41,635 nt of DNA from positions 19,399 to 61,033 of the forward strand of contig CACWYB010000012.1 in assembly GCA_902765005.1 (NCBI GenBank), read 5' to 3'. Position numbers and translations under genes: made by a program. Every line of letters starts with the position of its first letter. The first letter of the stretch is position 1. Positions 22,517 to 30,112 of the stretch are shown here, in pieces. Source of the DNA: an uncultured Eubacteriales bacterium (GTDB lineage: Bacteria; Bacillota; Clostridia; Christensenellales; CAG-138). The notes beneath the pieces are model-generated. The model was not told the origin of the DNA. It saw only the letters and a list, made by a program, of their open reading frames with translations, and did no database searches.

Positions 22517-23605
22517 ATGAGTACGAAGAAGAAGCGATCCCATGGCAATCAGAAGGTCTACACCGTACACTGGCCCATTCTCATGGGCCTGACGGCGCTG
22601 CTGGTGGCACTCACGCTCCTGGTGGTGGGCGTCATCCGGGCCTGCGCTTTGCCCGAGGGAGACGCTCTTTCCGTGGAGGAGACGCCGGCGCCCATCATCC
22701 CCGCGCCCACCCGCTCGCCCATCCCCGTGGACATCGACTTCACCAAGGTCCACAGCACCTACATCAAGGTGTTCTTCCCCGAGGACGGGGAGATCCGGGA
22801 GATGCTCCTGGAGGAATACCTCATGGGCGTGGTGGCCGGCGAGATGCCCGCATCCTACGGTCTGGAGGCGGTGAAGGCCCAGGCCGTGGCCGCCCGGACC
22901 TACTCCCTCTACTCCATCCAGCGTCACGGCTGCAAGACCAACCCCAACGCGGACATCTGCACCTCCAGCAGCTGCTGCCAGACCTACAACTCCGAAGCCA
23001 AGATGCGCAGCAAGTGGGGGGACCAGTACGAATACTACCACTCCGTCATCGCCAAGGCCGTCATGGACACGGCGGGGGAGGTCATGCTCTATAACGGCAA
23101 GGTTATCGACGCCATGTACCACGGCGCTTCCGGCGGCTGGACCGAGGACAGCGAGAACGTTTACGGCAACGTGATCCCCTACCTGCGCTCCGTGGAGAGC
23201 GCCCATGAGATCGGCAGCCGGCAGACCGGCGAGGTCACCTTCGGCCGGGAGGAGTTCGCCAACCGGGTCAACGGCGCCCGGCCCAACGCCCACATGGACC
23301 CGGACAAGCTGGAGGAACAGCTCAAGATTCTTTCCATCTATCCCAGCGGCCGGGTTAACCAGCTCCAGCTGGCGGAGGATACCATCACCGGCAAGACCGC
23401 CCGGAAGATCTTCGGCCTGGACAGCTCCCTGTTCACCGTGGAGATCGGGGAGCGGCAGGTCACCTTCCACACCAAGGGCTTCGGCCACGGGGTGGGCATG
23501 AGCCAGGCCGGGGCCAACGGCATGGCCGCCGACGGGGCGGACTATAGGACCATCCTGACCCACTACTATTCCGGCGTTTCCATCGGCCTCATCGGTCAGT
23601 ATTGA
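22517..23605 (+). CDS. spoIID: Stage II sporulation protein D (SpoIID), peptidoglycan hydrolase
   Basis: 362 aa. A cytoplasmic start and one membrane anchor (residues 20-45) are followed by a Pro-rich linker and the SpoIID/LytB catalytic domain: LLEEYLMGVVAGEMPASYG with the catalytic Glu, LEAVKAQAVAARTYSLY, the Cys/His-rich insert CTSSSCCQTY, YHGASGGWTEDSENV, and GFGHGVGMSQAGANGMA near the end. SpoIID is a lytic transglycosylase of the SpoIIDMP engulfment complex. The SD is weak (AGG). It is followed 1 nt after the stop by the methyltransferase gene. Confidence 0.96.
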   Translation: MSTKKKRSHGNQKVYTVHWPILMGLTALLVALTLLVVGVIRACALPEGDALSVEETPAPIIPAPTRSPIPVDIDFTKVHSTYIKVFFPEDGEIREMLLEEYLMGVVAGEMPASYGLEAVKAQAVAARTYSLYSIQRHGCKTNPNADICTSSSCCQTYNSEAKMRSKWGDQYEYYHSVIAKAVMDTAGEVMLYNGKVIDAMYHGASGGWTEDSENVYGNVIPYLRSVESAHEIGSRQTGEVTFGREEFANRVNGARPNAHMDPDKLEEQLKILSIYPSGRVNQLQLAEDTITGKTARKIFGLDSSLFTVEIGERQVTFHTKGFGHGVGMSQAGANGMAADGADYRTILTHYYSGVSIGLIGQY

Positions 23606-23606
23606 T

Positions 23607-24245
23607 ATGCGCTGGGAGAGCCTCCAATACAAGCATTTCGGCATCTATCAGGACGAGACCCTGGGCCGGTTCACCGAGGACCCGGTCCATTTGGTCCATT
23701 TTCTCGAGGCGAAAGCCGCCGAGCGGGCCGTGGATTTGGGCACCGGCAACGGCATCATCCCCCTGTACGCCAACGCCCTCTACGGCTGCCCCTTCGCAGG
23801 CGTGGATGTGGACGAGGGGCAGCTTGCCCTGGCCCGCCTGTCCGCGGAGCGAAACGGCCAGTTCATCCGCTTCCATTGTCTGGATGTGTCCGCCGCCGCC
23901 CGGGAGCTGGGCTACGGGCAATTCGACCTGGTCACCATGAACCCACCCTACTTTTCCGCCGCCTCTGCCGGGGAAGACCCCCAGCGGGCCCGCCAGCGCC
24001 ATTCGGATCGGCTGGGGGACTTCGTCCAGGCCGCCTTCGACCTGCTGAACAACGGCGGCCGCCTGTGCCTCTGCTACCGGGCCGACGGGCTCACGGACCT
24101 ATTGTCCCTCCTGCGGCAAAAGCGGCTGGAGCCCAAGCGGATGGAGCTGCTGATGCGCCGGCAGAAGGTGAAGCTGGCGCTGATCGAAGCCAAAAAATTG
24201 GCAAAACCCGGCATGGATATTTTCGTTTCCGCGGAAGCAGAATAA
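23607..24245 (+). CDS. TrmN6-like tRNA/N6-adenine methyltransferase
   Basis: 212 aa. A Rossmann methylase with motif I VDLGTGNGIIPL, an acidic loop GVDVDEGQLALA, and motif IV MNPPYFSA, the NPPY of N6-adenine methylases. The N-terminal KHFGIYQDETLGRFTEDPVHL matches the TrmN6/YfiC group, which methylates A37 of tRNA1(Val). The target here is inferred. The gene starts immediately after spoIID; no separate SD is seen, so translation is probably coupled. Confidence 0.9.
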   Translation: MRWESLQYKHFGIYQDETLGRFTEDPVHLVHFLEAKAAERAVDLGTGNGIIPLYANALYGCPFAGVDVDEGQLALARLSAERNGQFIRFHCLDVSAAARELGYGQFDLVTMNPPYFSAASAGEDPQRARQRHSDRLGDFVQAAFDLLNNGGRLCLCYRADGLTDLLSLLRQKRLEPKRMELLMRRQKVKLALIEAKKLAKPGMDIFVSAEAE

Positions 24246-24275
24246 GGGCATCACTTGAAGAAGGAGGTATGCCCC

Positions 24276-24530
24276 TTGAAACGAAATAAGATCCGGATCT
24301 TGCTCGGAACGGTGCTGACGGTCGTCACCTTGCTCAGCGGCTGTACCTGCCGCGCCAGCGTGAAGCCCACCGCCACCGCGGCGCCCACCCGGACGGCGAC
24401 CCTGGCCCCGACGGCCACATCCATCGTCACCGTCATCCCGGCGCCCAGCGGCACGCCCATGGCTTCCGTGTCGGCGGTCCCCTCGACCAGCCCCATGACG
24501 ACGAACGCAGCGGGCAGCGGCAACCCGTGA
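24276..24530 (+). CDS. Short lipoprotein consisting of a linker only
   Basis: 84 aa from TTG 24276, 8 nt after AAGGAGG; an in-frame TTG at 24255 has no SD. The signal peptide has a clear lipobox (VVTLLSGC). The mature chain of about 60 residues is almost all Ala, Thr, Pro, Ser and Val (TATAAPTRTATLAPTATS), like the linkers of the two other lipoproteins in this window, but no folded domain follows. It ends before a strong terminator. It could be a relic of a longer lipoprotein or a genuine short surface tether. Confidence 0.75.
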   Translation: MKRNKIRILLGTVLTVVTLLSGCTCRASVKPTATAAPTRTATLAPTATSIVTVIPAPSGTPMASVSAVPSTSPMTTNAAGSGNP

Positions 24531-24558
24531 AAAGGACCGAGAAAAAAGGTTCAAGTGA

Positions 24559-24587
24559 AACAGGACGAAATACCGTCCTGTTTTTGC
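24559..24587 (+). terminator. Terminator after the short lipoprotein gene
   Basis: A 9-bp stem AACAGGACG/CGTCCTGTT, a 6-nt loop, then TTTTT. Confidence 0.92.
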
Positions 24588-24628
24588 CTTTTGGCCTCGA
24601 ACGGTGAAAAATGCTGTGAAAAAAGTGC

Positions 24629-24657
24629 TTGACATGCCTTTCACTCTGTACTATAAT
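24629..24657 (+). promoter_or_regulatory. carD promoter P1 (consensus sigma-A)
   Basis: TTGACA, a 17-bp spacer, TATAAT: a perfect match. Confidence 0.92.
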
Positions 24658-24683
24658 ATCAAATTTTTGTATTTAATTTTTCT

Positions 24684-24713
24684 TTGACAAATGGCCACCC
24701 AATATGCTATACT
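24684..24713 (+). promoter_or_regulatory. carD promoter P2
   Basis: TTGACA, an 18-bp spacer, TATACT, 55 bp downstream of P1. A short hairpin (CTGAC/GTCAG) begins at the end of this -10. Confidence 0.85.
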
Positions 24714-24749
24714 GACTACAAGGTCAGTGAGAAAGGAGGCGGGCTGCGC

Positions 24750-25223
24750 GTGTTTCAGGTGGGCGATTTGGTTTGCTATCCCATGCATGGCGTGGGGCAG
24801 GTCGAAGCGATCCAGGAGCAGAGCATCCTGGGGGAAATCAATCAATATTATTTGCTGCGTTTCCTTATGGGCCGCATGACGGCTCTGGTGCCTGTGAAGA
24901 ACGCGCAGAGCGTGGGCCTGCGTCCTCTGATCGACAAGGGCACCTGCGGCAAGGTGGTCGAATACCTCAAGTCCGGGGATTGCTCTATGGAGAGCGAGAA
25001 CTGGAACCAGCGCTACCGGGAGAACCTGGATAAGCTCAAGCAAGGCGACGCTCTCGTGGTGGCGGACGTGGTCAAATGCCTCATGAAGCGGGACAAGGAA
25101 CGGGGCCTTTCCGCCGGGGAGCGGAAAATGTATCTCACCGCCCGGCAGGTGCTGGTGGCGGAGCTCTCCGCGTCCAGCGGCAGGGGGGAGGAGGAGTTTT
25201 TGCCCCTGGTGGGCGGAGCCTGA
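24750..25223 (+). CDS. CarD-family transcriptional regulator
   Basis: 157 aa from GTG 24750 with AAAGGAGG 10 nt upstream; the in-frame region before it is promoter P2. The N-terminal CarD/TRCF RNA-polymerase-interacting domain has VGDLVCYPMHGVGQVEAI, ILGEINQYYLLRF and ALVPVKNAQSVGLRPL; the C-terminal part is helical and DNA-binding (KCLMKRDKERGLSAGERKM, with RGLSAGERKM as the key word). CarD proteins bind the RNA polymerase beta subunit and tune open-complex formation. Two strong promoters suit such a housekeeping factor. Confidence 0.93.
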   Translation: MFQVGDLVCYPMHGVGQVEAIQEQSILGEINQYYLLRFLMGRMTALVPVKNAQSVGLRPLIDKGTCGKVVEYLKSGDCSMESENWNQRYRENLDKLKQGDALVVADVVKCLMKRDKERGLSAGERKMYLTARQVLVAELSASSGRGEEEFLPLVGGA

Positions 25224-25257
25224 GGCGCGGGCTTCCTTTCTTTTGATGTTGCTTGCG

Positions 25258-25284
25258 TGCGGCCACAGCGCCGCATTTTCTTTT
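25258..25284 (+). terminator. carD terminator
   Basis: TGCGGC/GCCGCA stem with a 6-nt loop, then TTTTCTTTT. Confidence 0.85.
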
Positions 25285-25294
25285 GAAATTTATC

Positions 25295-25323
25295 TTGACA
25301 GGACCGGGCCTTTCCCGTATAAT
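25295..25323 (+). promoter_or_regulatory. rpmH promoter (consensus sigma-A)
   Basis: TTGACA, a 17-bp spacer, TATAAT, 79 bp before rpmH. It is directly downstream of the carD terminator and probably drives rpmH-rnpA-yidD-yidC-jag. Confidence 0.93.
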
Positions 25324-25401
25324 GTAGCAGGTTCATTTTGGAGGATAGCGCGTCGAGCGCTTTTTCCATGAAGATATTCTAAACTAAGTGAGGTGTATGG
25401 C

Positions 25402-25536
25402 ATGAAACGCACTTTCCAGCCGAAGAAACGGCAGCGGAGCATGGTCCATGGTTTCCGTAAACGCATGGCCACCAGCGATGGCCGCAATGTGTTGAAGCGC
25501 AGGCGCGCCAAAGGCCGCAAGAAGCTGAGCGCCTGA
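25402..25536 (+). CDS. rpmH: Ribosomal protein bL34
   Basis: 44 aa, the family's length. It begins [18 protein letters not shown] and ends [12 protein letters not shown], the invariant bL34 pattern: very basic, with FQPxxRxRxxxHGFRxRM. The protein lies in the large ribosomal subunit. The rpmH-rnpA order is near universal. Only GTGAGG-like sequence precedes the ATG, a modest SD. It is too short for many gene callers but certain. Confidence 0.98.
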   Translation: MKRTFQPKKRQRSMVHGFRKRMATSDGRNVLKRRRAKGRKKLSA

Positions 25537-25567
25537 GTCTCTTTGGGCATCATCCGAAGGCGGGATA

Positions 25568-25638
25568 CGGAAGCGCGGCTTCCGCAACGCGGCATACGCC
25601 GCAATCTTTGTAGCGCTGCGGCAGGCTCTGGTCTGCCG
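25568..25638 (+). other. Three consecutive hairpins between rpmH and rnpA
   Basis: In the 138-nt gap: CGGAAGC/GCTTCCG (25568-25584, 3-nt loop), GCGGC/GCCGC (25589-25602, 4-nt loop) and CGGCAG/CTGCCG (25619-25638, 8-nt loop). None has a proper T run. They may slow or process the transcript before rnpA. Confidence 0.65.
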
Positions 25639-25674
25639 TGCGTTGCTATTTAGGGAAAGTTATTTGATCGGCCT

Positions 25675-26037
25675 TTGAATCGGACATATTCCCTGAAACG
25701 TCATAAGGAGTTTCGGTTTACCTATCGCACCGGCCGTCAGGTCGGCGGCGGAAGCTTCGTGTTGGTGACGGCCCGGAACCGGAGGGACAAGGTCCAGGTC
25801 GGTTTTTCTGTGTCCAAAAAGATCGGCAACAGCGTCATGCGCAACCGGGCCAAGCGGCGGCTGAAGGCTGCCTTTTCGCCCCTGGTCACAAAGGTGAAGC
25901 CGGGATACAATCTCATCTTCATCGCCCGTTCCTCCGCCCTCACGGCGCCCTTTTTGTCCATGCGCAGCAGCATGGTCAGCGCCCTTAAGCGCGCCGGCGT
26001 CTATTTGGAGGCGGCAGGGGAGGAGAACCCCGCATGA
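25675..26037 (+). CDS. rnpA: RNase P protein component
   Basis: 120 aa from TTG 25675 ([17 protein letters not shown]). The RNR signature reads [18 protein letters not shown], and [12 protein letters not shown] precedes it. The protein assists RNase P RNA in tRNA 5' maturation. TTG is chosen because family members begin just here. The SD is weak (AGGGAAAG about 20 nt upstream), which may keep RnpA low relative to L34. It overlaps yidD by 4 bp. Confidence 0.96.
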   Translation: MNRTYSLKRHKEFRFTYRTGRQVGGGSFVLVTARNRRDKVQVGFSVSKKIGNSVMRNRAKRRLKAAFSPLVTKVKPGYNLIFIARSSALTAPFLSMRSSMVSALKRAGVYLEAAGEENPA

Positions 26038-26243
26038 AAAAGGTGCTCCTTGCCCTGATCCGGTTCTACCAGAAGCAGATCTCTCCCTGTTTTCCCGCAC
26101 ACTGCCGCTTCACGCCCACCTGCTCCCAGTATGCCTGGGAGGCGATCACGAAATACGGTGCCATCAAGGGCACGGGCCTGGCCATCTGGCGGATCCTCCG
26201 CTGCAACCCCTTCTGCAAGGGCGGCTATGACCCCGTTCCCTGA
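26034..26243 (+). CDS. yidD: Membrane protein insertion efficiency factor YidD
   Basis: 69 aa. The pattern [47 protein letters not shown] and GGYDPVP is diagnostic. It is an amphipathic membrane-associated protein that aids YidC-dependent insertion. ATGA overlap with rnpA; yidC follows after 29 nt. Confidence 0.97.
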   Translation: MKKVLLALIRFYQKQISPCFPAHCRFTPTCSQYAWEAITKYGAIKGTGLAIWRILRCNPFCKGGYDPVP

Positions 26244-26272
26244 CAGGGGCACATCATAAAGGAGACCCTACA

Positions 26273-27346
26273 TTGATTAAATCGTTCTTTCTCACCAAAT
26301 GGCTGCTGACCGCCATGCGCTGGCTGTACGAGACCATCCTCAACGGATCGGGGATGCAGGCCTCCTACGCCATCGTGCTCACCATCTTCGTCTTCACCCT
26401 GGCCATCCGCTGCCTCACGGTCTTCGGTGATATCAAATCCCGTAAGTCCTCCCTGCAGATGGCGGAGATCCAGCCCGATCTGGACCGGATCATGAAAAAG
26501 TACGCCAACGATCCTCAGCGCATGAACAAGGAGCGCTCCAAGCTCATGAAGGAGAAGGGCGTGAGCACCCTGTCCGGCTGCCTGCCCCTGCTCATCATGA
26601 TGCCCCTGTTCTTCATGTTCATCAACGCCTTCCGTGCCTGGTCCAACGAGCAGATGCTCTCCCTTCTGCTCACCATGGATCAGGACCCCACCAAGGGCAT
26701 CGAGCTCTTCAGCCAGTATAAGTTCTTCTGGATCCTCAACATCTGGCGGCCCGACAACCTGAGCAGCTCCGCCGTGCTCACCGGCGAGCAGTTCTGGCGG
26801 ACCTTCGCCCTGACCAAGAGCACCACGGTGGATAAGTTCATCTTCTACGCCGAGCACCAGCAGGTGCTGGACGAGCTCCTTCTGCGAATGGGCTTCTTTG
26901 TGAAGGACGCCGCCGGCGTGCTCTCCATCGCCGAGGACAACGCCGCCTTCCTCGCCTCCTATGAGACCATCATGGGCCCCTGCATCGACGCCTACAAGGG
27001 CTATGTGAACGGCTACGCCATACTGCCCATCCTGGCCGGCGCCACCTCTTTCCTGCTCTCCTGGGTGTCCATGCAGCAGCAAAACAAGGCCCAGCAGCAG
27101 AAGCCTGAGGCGGATAAGAACAACCCCGCGTCCCAGGCGGCCGGCATGGGCAAGAGCATGATGTATATCATGCCCATTATGTCCGTGTTCTTCTGCTGGC
27201 AGTATGACGCCACGTTCTCCATCTACTGGATCGTCAGCAACATCATTGCCGTGTGCATCAACTTCATTCTGAACAAAACGCTTCCGGCCGCTGTGGAACG
27301 TGACAAGCAGAAGCGGGAAGCTAAGCTGATAAAGGAGAGGAACTGA
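26273..27346 (+). CDS. yidC: YidC/Oxa1-family membrane insertase
   Basis: 357 aa from TTG 26273, 8 nt after AAAGGAG. Membrane segments are SYAIVLTIFVFTLAIRCL (about 30-48), LSGCLPLLIMMPLFFMF (about 100-117), YAILPILAGATSFLLSW (near 245) and MYIMPIMSVFFCWQ and YWIVSNIIAVCINF (about 300-335). The cytoplasmic loop MAEIQPDLDRIMKKY ... MNKERSKLMKEKG is typical. A stretch of about 100 residues between the second and third segments (WSNEQM ... YETIMG) is longer than in many homologues. It has no lipobox, unlike SpoIIIJ. It inserts membrane proteins with or without SecYEG. Confidence 0.95.
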   Translation: MIKSFFLTKWLLTAMRWLYETILNGSGMQASYAIVLTIFVFTLAIRCLTVFGDIKSRKSSLQMAEIQPDLDRIMKKYANDPQRMNKERSKLMKEKGVSTLSGCLPLLIMMPLFFMFINAFRAWSNEQMLSLLLTMDQDPTKGIELFSQYKFFWILNIWRPDNLSSSAVLTGEQFWRTFALTKSTTVDKFIFYAEHQQVLDELLLRMGFFVKDAAGVLSIAEDNAAFLASYETIMGPCIDAYKGYVNGYAILPILAGATSFLLSWVSMQQQNKAQQQKPEADKNNPASQAAGMGKSMMYIMPIMSVFFCWQYDATFSIYWIVSNIIAVCINFILNKTLPAAVERDKQKREAKLIKERN

Positions 27347-27349
27347 CCC

Positions 27350-28165
27350 ATGAGAAGTATGGAATTTTCCGGCAGGACCGTGGATGAGGCCATTTTCCAC
27401 GGCCTTCAAGAGATGGGTGTCACCATCGACCAGGTAGATATCATCACCGTGCAGAGCGAATCCAAGGGCATCTTCGGCTTCGGCGCCCGCAACGCCATCG
27501 TGCGCCTGGTGGAGCGGGAGACCCCGGTGGTCCCCGATTTCACCGCGATCAACGAGGAGCGGCGGGAGGAGCGCCAGGAGCGGCGGGAGCGCCGGGATCG
27601 GAAGGACGATCGTCGGGGCGGCCGCGGCGAGCGGAGCGAACGCAGGCGGGAGCAGCCTCGGGAGGAGCGGGAAGCCGCGCCCGTGGAGGAGATCCCCTAC
27701 TCCAAGGAGCTGGCAGAGGAGATGGATTCCGCCAAGTTCCTTCAGGAGCTGTTGAACAAGATGAAGGTCAACGGCACCGTGTCCGCCTTTGAAAACGAGG
27801 AGGGCATCAAGCTCAAGATCGATTCCGACACGGATGGCCTGCTCATCGGCCGCCGGGGCGAGACGCTGGACGCCCTGCAGTACATCGTGTCCCTTTATGA
27901 GAACCGGGATCGGAAGGAGAACGGGTATCGCCGCATCTCCATCGACACCGAGGGGTATCGGTCCCGCCGGGAGGAGACGCTGCGGCGCCTGGCCCGCCGG
28001 AACGCCCTGAAGGTGGCCAAGACAGGCCGTTCCTTCGCCATGGAGCCCATGAACCCCTACGAGCGCCGGGTCATCCATTCCGCGCTCCAGGGCTTCCGTG
28101 GCGTCGCCACCCACTCGGAAGGCGAGGAGCCCAACCGCCGGGTCATCATCACGCCCGAGGAGTGA
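27350..28165 (+). CDS. khpB: Jag/KhpB RNA-binding protein (Jag-N, KH, R3H)
   Basis: 271 aa. The Jag N-terminal domain (MRSMEFSGRTVDEAIFHGL; KGIFGFGARNAIVRL) is followed by a highly charged Arg/Glu linker (residues 65-120) and a KH domain with LLIGRRGETLDALQYIVSL. The R3H domain closes with SFAMEPMNPYERRVIHSAL and GVATHSEGEEPNRRV. KhpB binds RNA with KhpA and affects cell division and elongation in Gram-positive bacteria. It directly follows yidC (3 nt), as usual. The charged linker is probably disordered. Confidence 0.95.
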   Translation: MRSMEFSGRTVDEAIFHGLQEMGVTIDQVDIITVQSESKGIFGFGARNAIVRLVERETPVVPDFTAINEERREERQERRERRDRKDDRRGGRGERSERRREQPREEREAAPVEEIPYSKELAEEMDSAKFLQELLNKMKVNGTVSAFENEEGIKLKIDSDTDGLLIGRRGETLDALQYIVSLYENRDRKENGYRRISIDTEGYRSRREETLRRLARRNALKVAKTGRSFAMEPMNPYERRVIHSALQGFRGVATHSEGEEPNRRVIITPEE

Positions 28166-28189
28166 GATAGGATACGAGAGGTTTCTTTC

Positions 28190-28225
28190 GCGACTTTTTC
28201 TCTTTCGATAAAGGGAAAAAGTCGC
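28190..28225. repeat. Intergenic long hairpin, element 2
   Basis: A 16-bp stem with one G-T pair and a 4-nt loop (CGAT); the arms begin GCGAC and contain TTTTTCTCTTT/AAAGGGAAAAA. It may end the jag transcript, though no clean T run follows. Confidence 0.8.
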
Positions 28226-28234
28226 CTCAAATGA

Positions 28235-28292
28235 GAAACTTAGGAACACAAATCAACATGGCGGGGGAAAGCCTTTTCCTTCCTAAAGTTCT
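28235..28292. repeat. Imperfect inverted repeat between elements 2 and 3
   Basis: AACTTAGGAA (28237-28246) faces TTCCTAAAGTT (about 28280-28290), with one unpaired base. A similar TTAGGA/TCCT pair sits beside element 1 at 19414-19445. The two sites share the plan 'long hairpin, then TTAGGA pair'. Confidence 0.5.
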
Positions 28293-28297
28293 TTTGG

Positions 28298-28323
28298 GCC
28301 GCTTTTCTTTCAAGAAAAGCGGC
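28298..28323. repeat. Intergenic hairpin, element 3
   Basis: A perfect 12-bp stem, GCCGCTTTTCTT with AAGAAAAGCGGC, and a 2-nt loop, 36 bp before mnmE. Confidence 0.85.
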
Positions 28324-28359
28324 TTGCTTTAAATCAGTCCTCATAAAAAGGAGAAAGCC

Positions 28360-29661
28360 ATGATTACCGATACCATCTACGCCCCCTCCACCGCCATCGG
28401 CGGAGCCATCGCTCTGATCCGGGTGTCCGGGCCGGAGTGCCGCCGGATCGCCGGGGAGATCCTGAGCCGGGATGTGGCCGAGACGCCCCGGATGCAGCGG
28501 TTCGTTCGCGTGCTGGACGCGGATCGGGTGCTGGACGACGCCATGGCCTGCTTTCTGCCCGGCCCCATGACCTACACCGGAGAGGACATGCTGGAGATCG
28601 GCTGCCACGGCGGCAGCCGCACGGTGGCGCGGATCCTGTCCCGGCTCGCCAAAACAGGCGCAAGGCCCGCGGAGCCCGGCGAATTCACTAAGCGTGCTTT
28701 TCTCAACGGAAAGATGGACCTTTCCGAAGCCGAGGCGGTCATGGACGTGGTCAGCGCCCGGGCGGAGGAGAGCCTGAAGGCCGCCCTCGACCAGCTGCAT
28801 GGCAGCCTGTCCCGCCGGGTGAACCAGATCGAAGAGCTCCTCCTGGACGCCCTCTCCGCCATCGACGCCGCCGTGGACTACCCGGACGAGGTGGAGGAGG
28901 ACGTGACCCTCGCCCTGCCCGAGAGCCTGCTGGCGGCGCGCCGGCAGATCGACGCCCTCATCGAGGAGGGCCGGGGCGGCCGTCCTTTGCGGGAAGGGGT
29001 CTATGTGGCCCTGGTGGGCCGGCCCAACGTGGGGAAGAGCTCCCTGCTGAACGCCTTGCTGGGCACGGACCGGGCCATCGTCACCGACTTGCCCGGCACC
29101 ACGCGGGACACCCTGGACGAGGAGACCGCCTTCTTCGGCGTGCCCGTCCGGCTGGTGGACACGGCGGGGATTCGGGAGAGCGGGGACCTGGTGGAAAAAA
29201 TCGGCATCGACCGGGCCCGGGCCGCCCTTGACCGGGCGGACGTGGTGGCGGTGCTGCTGGACGGCACGGCGCCCCTCACCCAGGAGGATGAACGGCTCCT
29301 CTTGCTCACCGCCCAGCGGCCTCGGTTGGTCCTGCGCAGCAAGGGCGACCTGATTCAGTGCGCCGACGCCTTTGGAGAGCTGACCGTCAGCGCCAAAACG
29401 GGGGATGGCCTGGAGGAATTGAAGCGCCGGATCGTGACCCTGGCCGGGGTCCGGGAGGGGGCGGCCATCACCAACGAGCGCCACATCAAGGCTCTGGAGA
29501 ACGCCCGCGACGCCCTTATCCATGCGGACGCAGCCGCGGAGCTGACCCTATCTGCCACGGACATCCGGGAAGCCCTTCATCAGTTGGGCGCCATCACCGG
29601 CCGGGATGTGGACGCCAGCGTCATCGACCGTATCTTCTCACGGTTCTGCGTAGGCAAATAG
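28360..29661 (+). CDS. mnmE: MnmE, tRNA uridine-5-carboxymethylaminomethyl modification GTPase
   Basis: 433 aa, SD AAAAAGGAG. The N-terminal tetrahydrofolate-binding domain (TIYAPSTAIGGAIALIRVSG, in part; PGPMTYTGEDMLEIGCHGG; PGEFTKRAFLNGKMDLSEAEAV by parts) is followed by helices and a G domain: G1 GRPNVGKSSLLN, G2 GTTRDT, G3 DTAGIRES and G4 as SKGD instead of the usual NKxD. The C-terminus is FCVGK, the catalytic Cys motif CxGK. With MnmG it modifies U34 of tRNAs. mnmG, normally next, is not in the window. Confidence 0.97.
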   Translation: MITDTIYAPSTAIGGAIALIRVSGPECRRIAGEILSRDVAETPRMQRFVRVLDADRVLDDAMACFLPGPMTYTGEDMLEIGCHGGSRTVARILSRLAKTGARPAEPGEFTKRAFLNGKMDLSEAEAVMDVVSARAEESLKAALDQLHGSLSRRVNQIEELLLDALSAIDAAVDYPDEVEEDVTLALPESLLAARRQIDALIEEGRGGRPLREGVYVALVGRPNVGKSSLLNALLGTDRAIVTDLPGTTRDTLDEETAFFGVPVRLVDTAGIRESGDLVEKIGIDRARAALDRADVVAVLLDGTAPLTQEDERLLLLTAQRPRLVLRSKGDLIQCADAFGELTVSAKTGDGLEELKRRIVTLAGVREGAAITNERHIKALENARDALIHADAAAELTLSATDIREALHQLGAITGRDVDASVIDRIFSRFCVGK

Positions 29662-29698
29662 AAGAAAAGGGCGGGGCCTTTCGGGCCTCACTTTCTTG

Positions 29699-29728
29699 TT
29701 GCGCCGCCTGCCCCGATGGTGGTATACT
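29699..29728 (+). promoter_or_regulatory. Promoter of the small membrane protein gene
   Basis: TTGCGC, an 18-bp spacer and an extended -10 TG-G-TATACT; AAAGGAGGGG and ATG 29752 follow. Confidence 0.75.
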
Positions 29729-29751
29729 AAAACGCAAAAGGAGGGGATGGC

Positions 29752-30075
29752 ATGGAGCGGTATCTGTTTGTGATGATCGTGGTTCCCGTGGCGCTGCTGT
29801 TCACAGGCCTGGGCATCTTTGCCTGGCGGCGGAAAAAGCCCATGTGGTTCTACTCGGGCTCCGAGGTGAAACCCTGGCAGATTCGGGACATCCCCGCTTA
29901 CAACCGGGCCAACGGCATCATGTGGCTGGTGTTCTCCCTTGTGTTCTGGGTGGGCGCCGGCCTGAGCCTTCGTTCCGTGGAAGCGGCGGGGCTGGTGACG
30001 GCGGTGGGGTGCCTCGCGGGCATCCCGATCCTGGTGGTTGTGTATCAGCGGATCTATAAAAAATACCGGGCCTGA
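29752..30075 (+). CDS. Membrane protein of unknown function
   Basis: 107 aa with an excellent SD. Three membrane segments: VMIVVPVALLFTGLGIFAW, IMWLVFSLVFWVGAGLSL and AGLVTAVGCLAGIPILVVVY. A conserved-looking cytoplasmic or external loop, KPMWFYSGSEVKPWQIRDIP, links the first two, followed by AYNRANG. I have seen this arrangement in small clostridial membrane proteins without known function. It has its own promoter and is not part of the mnmE operon. Confidence 0.82.
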   Translation: MERYLFVMIVVPVALLFTGLGIFAWRRKKPMWFYSGSEVKPWQIRDIPAYNRANGIMWLVFSLVFWVGAGLSLRSVEAAGLVTAVGCLAGIPILVVVYQRIYKKYRA

Positions 30076-30112
30076 TGGGCTCGGTTTTTTTGTTTATGTT
30101 AAGGGCTTTGCC

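Noticed and set aside
25224-25401. Replication origin next to rpmH
   Set aside because: No cluster of TTATCCACA-type DnaA boxes and no dnaA gene; the region is filled by a terminator and a promoter.
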